This document shows positions 32,791 to 44,745 of a stretch of DNA of 64,000 bases, in pieces. This DNA is from Aedes albopictus (lineage: Eukaryota > Arthropoda > Insecta > Diptera > Culicidae): contig NC_085138.1 in assembly GCF_035046485.1 (NCBI RefSeq), positions 41,017,464 through 41,081,463 on the forward strand, in the 5' to 3' direction. The position numbers were made by a program, and so were the translations under genes. Under the pieces are notes generated by a model. That model had not been told where the DNA came from. It was given only the letters and a program-made list of their open reading frames with translations, and did not search any database. Each line of letters begins with the position of its first letter. The stretch's first letter is position 1.

Positions 32791-34139
32791 TTGGGATAGT
32801 TACTTCTGATTGTGTCTTTTTTTTTCAGGACAGCAAAAAAAAGAGTGTGGGGCCACAATAGATCAACTCAATAGTCGCAGTGGCGTTCTACGTTCCAAAC
32901 ACAAAAAAAAATAGATGAAATTTCTCAACAATTTCCTTAAATTTTCTGAAAACTTACCAATAGAGTATTTTTTATATTTTTTTTCACGGTCAGAAAACAA
33001 AACAAAATACCGTGAAAAGAAAAAAAATAGATGGAAATTTGTGATTAAAAACCGATCAACTGATTTTTTTTGAATTGTTACATATTCTCATTTTTCAGTA
33101 TTTCAGTAAACATTGAATAACTACATTGCTTCCTTGCTATGATATAAAAAGATACAAGAAAACTAAATGTCATTATCAAATTTGTGATAATTGTTGCAAA
33201 CAAATGTTGATCAATTTTTTCTGGCGGAAATCTGAAATTTATCATCTGCATTACTTCGGAAATGGGAAAATGCACGTGACCTTTGAAACTAAAATAAAAT
33301 TATGTTTATTTATAAATATGCTGTAATTTAAACAATTTTAACAAATCGACGTATGCAGTGCCCTAATAACATTTAGGAGATTCACTAATCAGATTGAATA
33401 ATTGCGTAAGTTATGATTGTCTGATTATTGAAATGTTTCATAAAATTGCGAAAATTCTCAAAATTTCTCTTGAATTCCTCTGAAATTTCGAAAATTCTGA
33501 TATAATTTTAGATCAGCGGTTTACGCTGTTAAGTGAATCTTCCTATTGTTTTATATTTGCTCTGGGTTTTCGAGTTTTGAAATCTCCTGGCATTATCTCT
33601 ATTAGAAAACCTATTCTTACTTTTCTTAAGTCAGGGTCAAATACTCCAGACTATATAAACCTCTTATAAGTAGTTCCACTTCTTTATTATGTTCTGTGCT
33701 ACTTCAAGTCAATTCCGCAAACCTTAGAAAGCATTATAAAAACCAAACAACAACCGTGATAGAATTTCGCGAGAATTAAGTGAGAAGTGAAAATTACGAC
33801 TAGTAATAAAGTCGAAAGACCACTGTACCTATCGATAATTCTATTTTTTGAAAACTGTTGAGATTTTCAACCTACCTGTATGTTCCTCAAATACAATTTT
33901 ATGATTATTGTAGAATGAACCTTCGACTCACATTGAAAAAAAGAATCTTCTGATTACTGGAAACAAATTTAAAAAACCTAATTAATTCACCTAGCGGTGA
34001 TGGCGCCTTTCACGTGTCTTTGAACTCCTATATATGAACAAAACTATGTGAAATGTTGATGAACGTTTAACAAAAAAATATTTCATGACGCCAGAAACCA
34101 TATCGTTTGTTTGGATTTTGATGTTTAAACCTTAAACTC
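32791..34139. other. AT-rich spacer, no gene seen
   Basis: I see no element ends or supported coding region. The frames near 33078-33326 on opposite strands mirror each other and are not convincing. Confidence 0.45.
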
Positions 34140-34530
34140 TTGAAAAAACCGTTCTCTTGAATTTTGAGCCGCCATTTTGGATTTAAGCCCACCGTCTTGG
34201 AAATTCTGGTCGTTATTTTTGGACTCCAGACATCTTCCCCATACCAACTAGACCCATGTTGCGTGGTTTCAGAGCCGAAAGCTCAATTAAAAAGCTGCCA
34301 TCTTGAATTTAGAGGCACCATCTTGGATTGTAGACCGCCATATTGGGCATTCTGGTGTTTATTTTTGCACTCCAAACATCTTCCGGAAACCTAATATTAC
34401 ACCCATATGGCATGTTTTGGGCCTAAAACATGGCCTAACACTCCATTAAACGGCCGGCTTCTTGAATTTTGAGCCGCCATCTTGAATATTATATCGCCAT
34501 CTTGAATTTTGGTTTGATATCGTGGAATTT
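34140..34530. repeat. Tandem/dispersed repeats with GCCGCCATCTTGAAT
   Basis: Words of the type GCCGCCAT(C/T)TTG recur about every 30-40 bp in two blocks some 150 bp apart, with ATTCTGGTNGTTATTTTTG-like spacers repeated. A related repeat in the other orientation is at 41940-42135. Confidence 0.6.
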
Positions 34531-35861
34531 CTGGTCTCCAGTGTTGATTTCCGCACAAAAATCGTTAACTATGCAAAAGGGTACAAAAATCGGCGTAGTT
34601 TGATGTGTCGCATGATGGGGTTTGGTTCAGTTTTATATACGGCCAGTTCTATCGGTGCTGGCTCGGATCACTGAAACGTTCATAACTCCGGAACGTCTTG
34701 ACCTATCCGGACCATTTTTCATAAAAAAAAACAATGCGGTAAAATTCGAGTTCGAATCGAGCTAAAATCCGTAAAATCTGCCAATGGCAAGGGCCGTAAA
34801 GTGAGTGAACATATTTTGCGCACAGACAAACATACATACACACATACAGACATAATCTCAATTCGTCGAACTGAGTTGATTGGTATGTGTGACTATCCTC
34901 CGAGCCTTCTATCGAAAATTCGTTTGTTGAGTGAACGTTTAGCCTTTCAGTGCACTTTGGTGTACAAGAAAGGAAAAAAAAGTTTAACAATTAAAAATAT
35001 TAATAGAGTATGCAACTTAAAAATATATGCTTGAGTTTTGTTAGCCCAAAATATGATGGAATTCTTCTTATGTGACTAGAAATGATAAATGAAAATAAGT
35101 TTCAATGCTCACTTATGAACTTTGTACAATACTTACTTTTATCGCTGTTGAGTTAATCCCCTAATTCTCAAACCTTTACGTTTTCATTCTCGCCGAGTAC
35201 CTCCAGTCGTACGATGAAATGTTGTCGAAAACGAATATTTGAATGACTATTTTCCAGAGACGTTTAGCATTAGCAAACGTCCCAAATTCGGATCAGAAAT
35301 CATATCGTACACCCTCGTTCCAAGAAGCGGTCCGTCCGGACCCGGAGAACCCGAGGAATATATCATTCCGGATTAGTCGTTATTTGTTTTGGGAGTCGAA
35401 ATGCCGGGTGAGCACCCGGCACCAACGGCGGCCGGTTCTCATCCAGTTGACTTTGTTACGCCATATTTTACCGATTCCGCTTTTTCACTCCAACGCCCGC
35501 ACTTTGCATATGGACTCCAATGAGTTCGCCGGCGCTGGCGTTGCTGGAGTGATTTGTTTTCCATGGATGGGCTGCGGTTCGGGGGCTCTAATGGGTTCTC
35601 ACTGAATAAATGAAGAAGTGGGCGGCGTTGGTAGACATTGTTCGTTCGGTTCAAGTCATCGTCGTCGTCGTTTGAAATATGGGGATTCCTTATGGGAGGC
35701 GAAAGTGTGATTAGCTTGGGGAAATTTGCGACTTGTCTTGGTTTTTCTTTTTCCAGAGGGGTTGAGATTATGCCACCCACAACAGTAGGCTTTGCCAGCT
35801 GTAGTTTGAAATTATTCATGACCTACTTAACCGATTTCTATCTTTCCTTCGCTTCTTGCAG

Positions 35862-35989
35862 GAAACACAGACTCCCGGAACGAGCAGGAGCCAAAACCGA
35901 GCTTTGCCAGCCCCATAGAAAATGTGACAGTTCCTATCGGTAGAGAAGCTACGTTAAGCTGTGTTGTACAAAATTTAGGTGCCTATAAG
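35862..35989 (+). CDS. DIP/lachesin-like Ig protein, exon with start of Ig domain 1 (partial gene)
   Basis: The exon is preceded by the acceptor CTTCTTGCAG and followed by the donor GTAAGT. It encodes about 42 residues, including SPIENVTVPIGREATLSCVVQNLGAYK. It has an N-glycosylation site (NVT) and the first cysteine of an immunoglobulin domain. Proteins of this layout in insects are the DIPs (Dpr-interacting proteins) and relatives such as lachesin, cell-surface adhesion molecules that help neurons choose synaptic partners. The signal-peptide exon must lie upstream and was not recognised in this window. The phase is 0 at the 3' end and matches the next exon. The exact DIP paralogue cannot be settled here. 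Confidence 0.85.
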
Positions 35990-36064
35990 GTAAGTGCCAT
36001 CCGAAATTCATCGACTGAATTGACTCACTTTTCCCTATCTTTTCTGTATCTTTTTCTGTACCAG

Positions 36065-36272
36065 GTTGGATGGATGCGTGCTTCCGATCAGACCGTGCTG
36101 GCCCTGCAGGGTCGGGTTGTGACACACAATTCACGCTACAGCGTGACCCAGGAGGAGTCCAACGTGTGGCGGCTGAAGATCCGAAACGTCCGGGAATCGG
36201 ACCGTGGCTGCTACATGTGCCAAATTAACGCGACGCCACTGCAGAAGCAAGTGGGCTGCGTCGACGTACAGC
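36065..36272 (+). CDS. DIP/lachesin-like Ig protein, exon with rest of Ig domain 1
   Basis: This follows the acceptor TTTTTCTGTACCAG after a 75-bp intron and ends before the donor GTGAGT. It encodes VGWMRASDQTVLALQGRVVTHNSRYSV, with the core tryptophan, and SDRGCYMCQINATP, the DxGxYxC signature holding the second cysteine of the domain, then KQVGCVDVQ. SDQTVLALQGRVVTHN is highly typical of DIP-type proteins. The exon ends in phase 1 (single C), joining the next exon to give a leucine before PPDI. It acts outside the cell, where the first Ig domain forms the Dpr-binding face in known DIPs. Confidence 0.9.
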
Positions 36273-36684
36273 GTGAGTGTCTTTGTGTAAATTTCACGGG
36301 TTCATTCGTTCATTGGGGTTGTGTAGAGGTTTACTGGTTCATCATATGAGCGATGATATGACCACTGGTAGTGTACTCATTTTCATGATAACGATGAGAA
36401 CTGGGCACACCTCGAATCTGTAAACATCTGTACAAGTTCATTCGTTTGATGTTTCAGTATTACATAATTTTCATGGTAAACGCCGTGTTTACAGAAAATG
36501 AACTTGTTTCCATGGGTTACTTAGATAACGTGGCACCACTCAAAAGTCATTCAAATGACAGTGAATATGTCATTCATTACAAAAGAACGTCAATTTCACA
36601 AATTCATTCATGAATTACCACGAGAATGTTCTCAACATATATGACAATTTCTCCTCTCATTCCCTTTTTCCCACCACCAATCAG

Positions 36685-36855
36685 TGCCGCCGGATATTTC
36701 GGACGAGCAGTCCTCGTCGGATATGACGGTCCGCGAGGGAGGCAACGTGACATTCTTCTGCAAAGCCACGGGGCATCCGACGCCGAAGGTGACCTGGCGG
36801 CGTGACGATGGCAGTCCGCTCTATCAGCAACGCAACGGGACCGAACTGCGACGAG
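36685..36855 (+). CDS. DIP/lachesin-like Ig protein, exon with first part of Ig domain 2
   Basis: The acceptor CACCAATCAG precedes it and the donor GTATGT follows. It encodes [29 protein letters not shown] and [12 protein letters not shown], the linker and the first half of a second Ig domain with its first cysteine and core tryptophan, plus a glycosylation site (NVT). It ends in phase 1 after a residue pair RR. The remaining part of Ig2, Ig3 and the membrane anchor or GPI tail are expected downstream but are not found in the remaining 27 kb, so a long intron containing the 23-bp minisatellite and possibly the BEL element follows. Confidence 0.88.
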
Positions 36856-37924
36856 GTATGTACCTATTTAGCTAGCTAGATGCTATCTGTGCAATTCACA
36901 GGTGATTAGATTATCATAGTTGTGGTTTTCCGTGTCGGCCAGTGTAGTGTATCTAGTGGATGCCAGGAATGTCGGGAATGGATAACAGGTGAAATTGGAA
37001 ACTCGCGCCGCGTATGGACTAGGTCAGAAATTAATTTAGCAAAATTAATGACCCATTGGCGTGCAGTTTGTGGCTGAGGTTGGTAAATTAAAGCCCTATT
37101 GTGTTACCGCGTAGGATATCGAGGTTAATGAAGTATATAAGGTTCACGTACAGTCAAAATTCAGAGAACAAAGTCAATTAATAACAGTTGAATATTGCAA
37201 TTGAATTACTCTTGTTTCGGTAACATTTTGTATTGAAATTAAAGCTGAATGTTTCAGGTCATGGTTCCGCGAGCATTTGAATCAGTTGCTTCAAAGACTC
37301 ACAGAAGCTTCAAAAAAGTTCGAGTTCTCTGTCAATTTGTTCACTTTATACATCTTCATTGTCCGTAAGTTGGTGGTGTAAAAAAACCGTGATACCGTGA
37401 TAAAAATAAAAACTTTACGCGGAATACCGTGATCAGAATCAGCCGCCTGTGAACCGATTTTCATTTTTCTTTCAGGGATCTTCGAACCAACATGTCTACT
37501 TTTATTTTGTACAATATTAATCTCATATTTTTATATTTGCATGCCAAATTCAAGTCGACTGCAAAAGGGGTTACATGCTAATAAGCCGTAATGAAGAGGT
37601 AATACAAACTATTCGTAACCATCTTGAATATCCCTAGCTACGATCAAGTGAACTTGATCAAGTCTATGCAGACTCTTAGGAGGGGGACGGGGGTGGTCTG
37701 TCAAAAGTCTACGGTCCATAAAAAAAAATCGGAAATTTTATATGGGCAAAAGTCTACGAGGAGGAGGGGGGCTCTGAGATGGGCAAATTTGAGTCTACTT
37801 AGCGCCTTAGCGTTGGTTGGGACCTTGGTTGGAACTACACTCTTTCGTCTTCGTACTTGGTCCAGATTTACTGATCTAGATTAGTTGTACATTTCAATAT
37901 GACTCTATATCTCGAGATTCCAGG
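36856..37924. other. Start of the intron after Ig2 exon, no gene seen
   Basis: I see no further Ig exon. ACCGTGATA words recur around 37390-37440, and AAAAGTCTACG recurs near 37703 and 37750 as minor dispersed repeats. Confidence 0.4.
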
Positions 37925-40900
37925 GAATCAACACGAGAGGGAATCACCACAATATTCTATGGAGATTTTCAAGAGATTCCAGGGAAAATCTCCACGAGAT
38001 TCAGGGTAAATCTCCACGAGATTCCAGGGAAAATCTTTACGAGACTTCAGGGGAAATCTCCATGAGATTCCAGGGGGAATCTCCACGAGATTCCAGGGGG
38101 AATCTCCACGAGATTCCAGGGGGAATCTCCACGAGTTTCTAGGGGGAATCTCCACGAGATTCCAGGGAGAATCTTCACGAGATTCCAGGGGGAATCTCCA
38201 CGAGATTCCAGGTGGAATCTCCACGAGATTCCTGGAGGGATCTCCACGAGATTCCTGGAGGAATCTCCACGAGATTCTAGGGGGAATCTCCACGAGATTC
38301 CAGGGGGAATTTCCACGAGATTCTAGGGGGAATCTTCACGAGATTCCAGTGGAAATATTCACGAGATTCCAGGGGGAATCTCCACGAGATTCCTGGGGGA
38401 ATCTCCACGAGATTCCTGGGGGAATCTCCACGAGATTTCTGGGGGAATCTCCACGAGATTCCAGGAAGAATTTCCACGAGATTCCAGGAGGAATCTCAGC
38501 GAGATTCCAGGAGGAATCTTCATGAGATTCCAGGGGGAATCTCCACAAGATTCCAGGGCGAATCTCCACAAGATTTCAGGGGGAATCTCCACGAGATTCC
38601 AGGGGGAATCTCCACGAGATTCCAGGGGGATCTCCACGAGATTCCAGGGGGAATTTCCACGAGATTCCAGGAAGAATTTCCACGAGATTCCAGGGGGAAT
38701 CTCAGCGAGAATCCAGGAGGAATCTTCATGAGATTCCAGGGGGAATCTCCACAAGATTTTCCAGGTTGAATCTCCACAAGATTTCAGGGGAATTTCCACG
38801 AGATTCCAGGGGAAATCTCCACAAGATTCCAGGGGGAATCTCCTCGAGATTTCAGGGGGAATCTGCTCGAGATTCCAGGGGGAATCTGCTCGAGATTCCA
38901 GGGGGAATTTCCACGAGATTCCAGGGGGAATTTCCACGAGATTCCAGGAGGAATCTCCATGAGATTCCAGGGGAAATCTCCACGAGATTCCAGGGGGAAT
39001 CTCCACGAGATTCCAGGGGGAATCTCCATGAGATTCCAGGGGGAATTTCCACGAGATTCCAGGGGGAATCTCCACAAGATTCCAGGGGGAATCTCCACAA
39101 GATTCCAGGGGGAATCTCCACAAGATTCGAGGGGGAATCTCCTCGAGATTTCAGGGGGAATCTCCACGAGATTCCAGGGGGAATCTCCACGAGATTCCAG
39201 GGGGATCTCCACGAGATTCCAGGGGGAATTTCCACGAGATTCCAGGAAGAATTTCCACGAGATTCCAGGGGGAATCTCAGCGAGATTCCAGGAGGAATCT
39301 TCATGAGATTCCAGGGGGAATCTCCACAAGATTCCAGGGCGAATCTCCACAAGATTTCAGGGGAATTTCCACGAGATTCCAGGGGAAATCTTCACAAGAT
39401 TCCAGGGGGAATCTCCTCGAGATTTCAGGGGGAATCTGCTCGAGATTCCAGGGGGAATCTGCTCGAGATTCCAGGGGGAATTTCCACGAGATTCCAGGGG
39501 GAATCTCCACAAGATTCCAGGGGAAATCTCCACAAGATTCCAGGGGGAATCTCCACGAGATTTCAGGGGGAATCTCCTCGAGATTCCAGGGGAAATCTCC
39601 ACGAGATTCCAGGGGGAATTTCCACGAGATTCCAGGGGGAATCTCCACGAGATTCCAGGGGGAATCTCCATGAGATTCCAGGGGGAATTTCCACGAGATT
39701 CCAGGGGGAATTTCCACGAGATTCCAGGGGGAATCTCCACAAGATTCCAGGGGGAATCTCCACAAGATTCGAGGGGGAATCTCCTAGAGATTTCAGGGGG
39801 AATCTCCTCGAGATTCCAGGAGGAATCTCCACGAGATTCCAGGAGGAATCTCCATGAGATTCCAGGGGAAATCTCCACGAGATTCCAGGGGGAATCTCCA
39901 CGAGATTCTAGGGGGAATCTCCACGAGATTCCAGGGGCAATCTCCACGAGATTCCAGGGGGAATCTCCACGAGATTCCTGGAGGGATCTCCACGAGATTC
40001 CTGGAGGAATCTCCACGAGATTCTAGGGGGAATCTCCACGAGATTCCAGGGAGAATCTTCACGAGATTCCAGGGGGAATCTCCACGAGATTCCAGGTGGA
40101 ATCTCCACGAGATTCCTGGAGGGATCTCCACGAGATTCTAGGGGGAATCTCCACGAGATTCCAGGGGGAATTTCCACGAGATTCTAGGGGGAATCTTCAC
40201 GAGATTCCAGTGGAAATATTCACGAGATTCCAGGGGGAATCTCCACGAGATTCCTGGGGGAATCTCCACGAGATTTCTGGGGGAATCTCCACGAGATTCC
40301 TGGGGGAATCTCCACGAGATTCCAGGGGGATCTCCACGAGATTCCAGGGGGAATTTCCACGAGATTCCAGGAAGAATTTCCACGAGATTCCAGGAGGAAT
40401 CTCAGCGAGATTCCAGGAGGATTCTTCATGAGATTCCAGGGGGAATCTCCACAAGATTCCAGGGCGAATCTCCACAAGATTTCAGGGGGAATCTCCACGA
40501 GATTCCAGGGGGAATCTCCACGAGATTCCAGGGGGATCTCCACGAGATTCCAAGGGGAATTTCCACGAGATTCCAGGAAGAATTTCCACGAGATTCCAGG
40601 GGGAATCTCAGCGAGATTCCAGGAGGAATCTTCATGAGATTCCAGGGGGAATCTCCACAAGATTCCAGGGCGAATCTCCACAAGATTTCAGGGGAATTTC
40701 CACGAGATTCCAGGGGAAATCTCCACAAGATTCCAGGGGGAATCTCCTCGAGATTTCAGGGGGAATCTGCTCGAGATTCCAGGGGGAATCTGCTCGAGAT
40801 TCCAGGGGGAATTTCCACGAGATTCCAGGGGGAATCTCCACAAGATTCCAGGGGGAATCTCCACAAGATTCCAGGGGAAATCTCCACAAGATTCCAGGGG

Positions 40901-41640
40901 GAATCTCCACGAGATTTCAGGGGGAATCTCCTCGAGATTCCAGGGGAAATCTCCACGAGATTCCAGGGGGAATTTCCACGAGATTCTAGGAGGAATCTCC
41001 ATGAGATTCCAGGGGAAATCTCCACGAGATTCCAGGGGGAATCTCCACGAGATTCTAGGGGGAATCTCCATGAGATTCCAGGGGGAATTTCCACGAGATT
41101 CCAGGGGGAATCTCCACAAGATTCCAGGGGGAATCTCCACAAGATTCGAGGGGGAATCTCCTCGAGATTCCAGGGGGAATTTCCACGAGATTCCAGGAGG
41201 AATCTCCATGAGATTCCAGGGGAAATCTCCACGAGATTCCAGGGGGAATCTCCACGAGATTCTAGGGGGAATCTCCATGAGATTCCAGGGGGAATTTCCA
41301 CGAGATTCCAGGGGGAATCTCCACAAGATTCCAGGGGGAATCTCCACAAGATTCGAGGGGGAATCTCCTCGAGATTTCAGGGGGAATCTCCTCGAGATTC
41401 CAGGAGGAATCTCCACGAGATTCCAGGGGGAATTTCCACGAGATTTCAGGGGGAATTTCCACGAGATTCCAGGGGGAATCTCCACGAGATTTTAAGGGGA
41501 AATTTCCAGGAGATGCAAGGGGGAAACTCCCCGAGATTCCAGGAGAAATCTCCACAAGATGCCAGGGCGAATCTCCACGAGATTCCAGGTGGAATCTCCA
41601 CGAGATTCCAGGGTGAATCTCCACGAGATTCCAGGAGGAA
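37925..41640. repeat. 23-bp minisatellite, about 160 copies
   Basis: The basic unit is GAGATTC, six bases CAGGGG, GAATCTC and CAC, so each unit contains a 7-bp dyad. Variants (CCACAAGATT, CTGCTCGAG, CTTCATGAG, GGGCGAATC) recur in the same order in blocks near 38520, 38720, 39300, 40430 and 40630, showing higher-order repeats. Because 23 is not a multiple of 3 and units lack stops, long frames of up to 363 codons are open on both strands; each repeats a 23-residue cycle and none has coding support. The array lies 1.1 kb downstream of the last DIP exon. Confidence 0.95.
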
Positions 41641-41939
41641 TTACTAACTATTTATCTCATTCTTTCATTCGGCATCTCTCTTACGAAAGATTATTATAAA
41701 GATTTGTTATTACCGGAAATTGTACAATTACAAATATGTAAAAGCTTTGATCTTTTGATAAAGCATTGACCGAAGTGACAGTTCACTTTGGCACATTTTA
41801 TATAAAATTTGGGTTTTCACTGAAATAGGTGACAAATTGGAAAATTTTGGAAAACGCCTTTGTTTACGAGGAATTTATAAAGTTTCTTCAAAATTTAGTT
41901 TTGACTGAAATGGGTATCGGGTTTCATAAGTGAAACTCA

Positions 41940-42135
41940 AAATGAATATCCGACGCCATTTTGAAATCCAAGATGGCGGACCATATCCAAAATGGCGGCC
42001 ATGGAATGATAATTTGAGCTATGATACCTTGCGATCGGGCTTCATGAGTAGAAGTCAAAAATCGATATTTGACTCTATTTCAAAATCCAAGATGGCGGAC
42101 CATATCCAAGATGGCGGCCACGGAATGAGAGTTTG
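41940..42135. repeat. Tandem duplicate with CCAAGATGGCGG motifs
   Basis: Two copies of an approximately 115-bp unit carry AAATCCAAGATGGCGGACC and AAATGGCGGCCA-type words. The motif is the inverse of that at 34140-34530. Confidence 0.7.
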
Positions 42136-42409
42136 AGCTATGATACCATGCAATATGGGTATCTATCGATCGGGCTTTATGAGAAAAAATAAAATTTAGG
42201 GTAGAGAGTAGGGTAGACAGTGCGATAAAGCACAATATAGACTAGGGAGTACGATAAAGGATAGGGCAGTGGATATGGTAGAGGATAGGATACAGGGTAG
42301 GACAGATGGTTATGGATGGTTGGAATAGAAGGCAAAGAAAACAGTAAGGTGGAGACTAGAGAGTAGGGTGAAGAATTGAGATGAGATTAGATGAGTTGAG
42401 TTTTTTTTC

Positions 42410-42910
42410 GAGATACCTTCAGGAATTCTTTCCAGGATTTCTTCAGGCATTCCATTCGAGAATCTTTCCAGGTTTATTCCCGGGATTCCTTCAGATATTG
42501 CTTCCGAGATTGCTGTACGGATTGCTCCGGAGTTCTCTTTAGGGATTTTTGCAGGGGTTGCTTTGGAAAATCCTGAAAGGATTCTTTTAGTCATTCTTTT
42601 CTGCATTCCTTCAGAGATTTGTGCTGGAATTCCTTCAAAGATTCCTTCCAGGATTACTGCTGTGATTCCTTAAGGGATTTCTCCCGACAGAAAATACGAA
42701 AAAATTGCAGATTTCTGCCAAGGTTTTTTCCAGGCAATCCTACATCATAGATACATCTTCTATGGTTCTTCCAGGAATACCTGCTCAGCTTCTGGCCGAC
42801 ATTCTTGTCATGATCTCTCTAAGGATTCCATCAGGTATTCTTTACGAAAAACCTTCAGGAATAACTTCAGGGATTTCTGCCAGAATTGCTTTAGAAAATC
42901 TGCTGGAGTT
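42410..42910. repeat. Degenerate minisatellite based on GGAATTCCTTCAG
   Basis: Loose repeats of ATTCCTTCAGG(A/G)ATT fill the stretch, as at 20270-20811. Frames on both strands (42310-42606, 42705-43019) are by-products. Confidence 0.65.
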
Positions 42911-42999
42911 ACTTCACATATTCATTTTAGTGTACTTTCAAAGTGTTGTGGTGTGGTTGTGGTGTGTGTTGTGGTTTATCATTTTTCATGTAGCCGAAA

Positions 43000-44720
43000 G
43001 ACACATTTTCAAGATGTAACTTTGATAGTGTCCGGAATAACAACATAAAACCCACATATTGTTCACGAATAAAAAAAAACATGGAGTAGAACAAACATAA
43101 GTGGAGAAGTCGTGTAGATTATATCTGGTTGAAATTTTATATCAAAACATGGAATGATGATAAACCTGGGCGTGTTAGTGGAATACCTGTAAGTACGAGA
43201 CACTGAAGACGACCTTACTTTTAGTTGAGGTCGAAATACGTATCTGTCAAAGGATACAAATTAACTACTGTTAAGTACTTCCAGTACTTAACACGATTTT
43301 CTTTTAAAAATATGCAAAGTTTCTGAATAGTTAACGTATGGTGAGTACGTAAAGAGAGTTTGTGGGGTACTAAAGGAAAAACTCAATTACTTTATTAAAA
43401 ATCATTATCTTTATGAAATTCAACTTCTTCAGTATTATGATGTTTGGTTAATGGTTATGCTACATAGTGGGCATTCTTTATTGGATTTGTTAAAAAAAAA
43501 TTGAGAAATGTTGAACACTGCAGTCGAAACTTCATGAAATTACAAGCACCTTGCATTACATACTTTCAGGCATTTATCGGGATATATTTCTGCCCCAATT
43601 TATAAATCCTTTTTATACTCTTTTTGAGTGGTTATCATCTCTCTCACTTGTTTAGAGCTGTATTGTATCTATATGGATCGGAATATAACGATAGCGTAGA
43701 AGTTGTGCTGAAATAGAACTCGAGAAAATTATCAGATATTGAGGACCTACAATGACGATTTTTTTTTTGAAATACATCAAAGACTTCCATTTTTTTCGTC
43801 AAATCATGCTTATTTTATTGGAACTTGACCTTTGATAACAAATTAATTTTAAGATTTGAATTGTGAGACACCATGGGCGTTGACGGGTTAATTTGGAATA
43901 AAACAATTTACATTTTTAACATATAAATTACTATACATAGTTCTAAATTTGAATTCTCTGAAATTTCACCTCAACCTTAAGTGGAACAAAGTAAATTCTC
44001 CACGGACAAAACCAAATGCAGAAGCAAAACGTTCCTCGGCTGCTTGAATATCGAGCATTTATCCGGGTGTCGGATGATTGAATTCGCCTTCAGGTTCTGT
44101 TATCTCCCGCATCCGACAGGCCCATCACCATGCCAATTCGATTCGAATCATTACTCTCTGAATTCAAACCACCCGGTTTCTATCGTCTGCCAACTTGGCA
44201 GTGCCAAGCAAGACGGTGCGATGGAACAAGTACGAGCGGTGGAGTTCTTTCGTTATTACGTTTGCCACGCTCCGCTTGAGATGATTGAACATGAATAAAC
44301 AAAAGCCGACGTTCGTTGGCTGAAGAAGAGGGCGGCCTTTGATGATGATGCCACCAGGCGCAGCCACCATTCGAAGTCCAGTTGAACGATTTTCGGCTCC
44401 AGAAATTCGGATCCGGACACTTGAGGACCATTTCTTTTCATTGTGGTTCGCAAAACATCAACTTCCAGGCTTTTTCCCATCATTTCCTCTCTAGGTTTTG
44501 TTTCGCCACGCGCTCTGTAATGGGGGTGTGGTGTGGGTGGAGACATGGCGTGGCGGGACTGTAATCGTTGTCTGCCATCAGCTAGTAGAGTGAGAGATCT
44601 GAACAGAAGCGATTGATTAATGAATGCCAGTTCATCATGAGGCTGCTTTCCGGATCTGTCTGCGTGTGACTTTTGACCACGGCTGAGTAAGGTTGAGCCT
44701 TTTCTGGCAACCGACGTACA
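43000..44720. other. Spacer, no recognised gene
   Basis: A GC-richer patch lies at 43980-44720 with mirrored short frames on both strands and no recognisable product. A GT-rich run is near 42945-42975. Confidence 0.4.
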
Positions 44721-44725
44721 TTAGA

Positions 44726-44745
44726 GTGGGTCATAGATTCAGTTG
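44726..44745. mobile_element. Isolated end of the GAGTGGGTCAT foldback family
   Basis: CATTAGAGTGGGTCAT matches the left end of the elements at 1861 and 25044, but the following sequence differs. It is probably a truncated or different family member. Confidence 0.4.

Noticed and set aside
35243..35605. 120-codon frame upstream of the DIP exons as a further exon
   Set aside because: No signal peptide or Ig sequence, no suitable donor site linked to the acceptor at 35861, and an opposing frame is equally open.
38766..39857. 363-codon plus-strand frame and similar long minus-strand frames
   Set aside because: They are by-products of the stop-free 23-bp minisatellite; the same 23-residue cycle appears in several frames on both strands.
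37925..41640. CRISPR-like array
   Set aside because: Units are contiguous 23-mers with no distinct spacers, in a eukaryotic context; it is a minisatellite.
43981..44546. Short frames on both strands in a GC-richer patch
   Set aside because: No recognisable domain, and the opposite strands are equally open; probably non-coding unique DNA.
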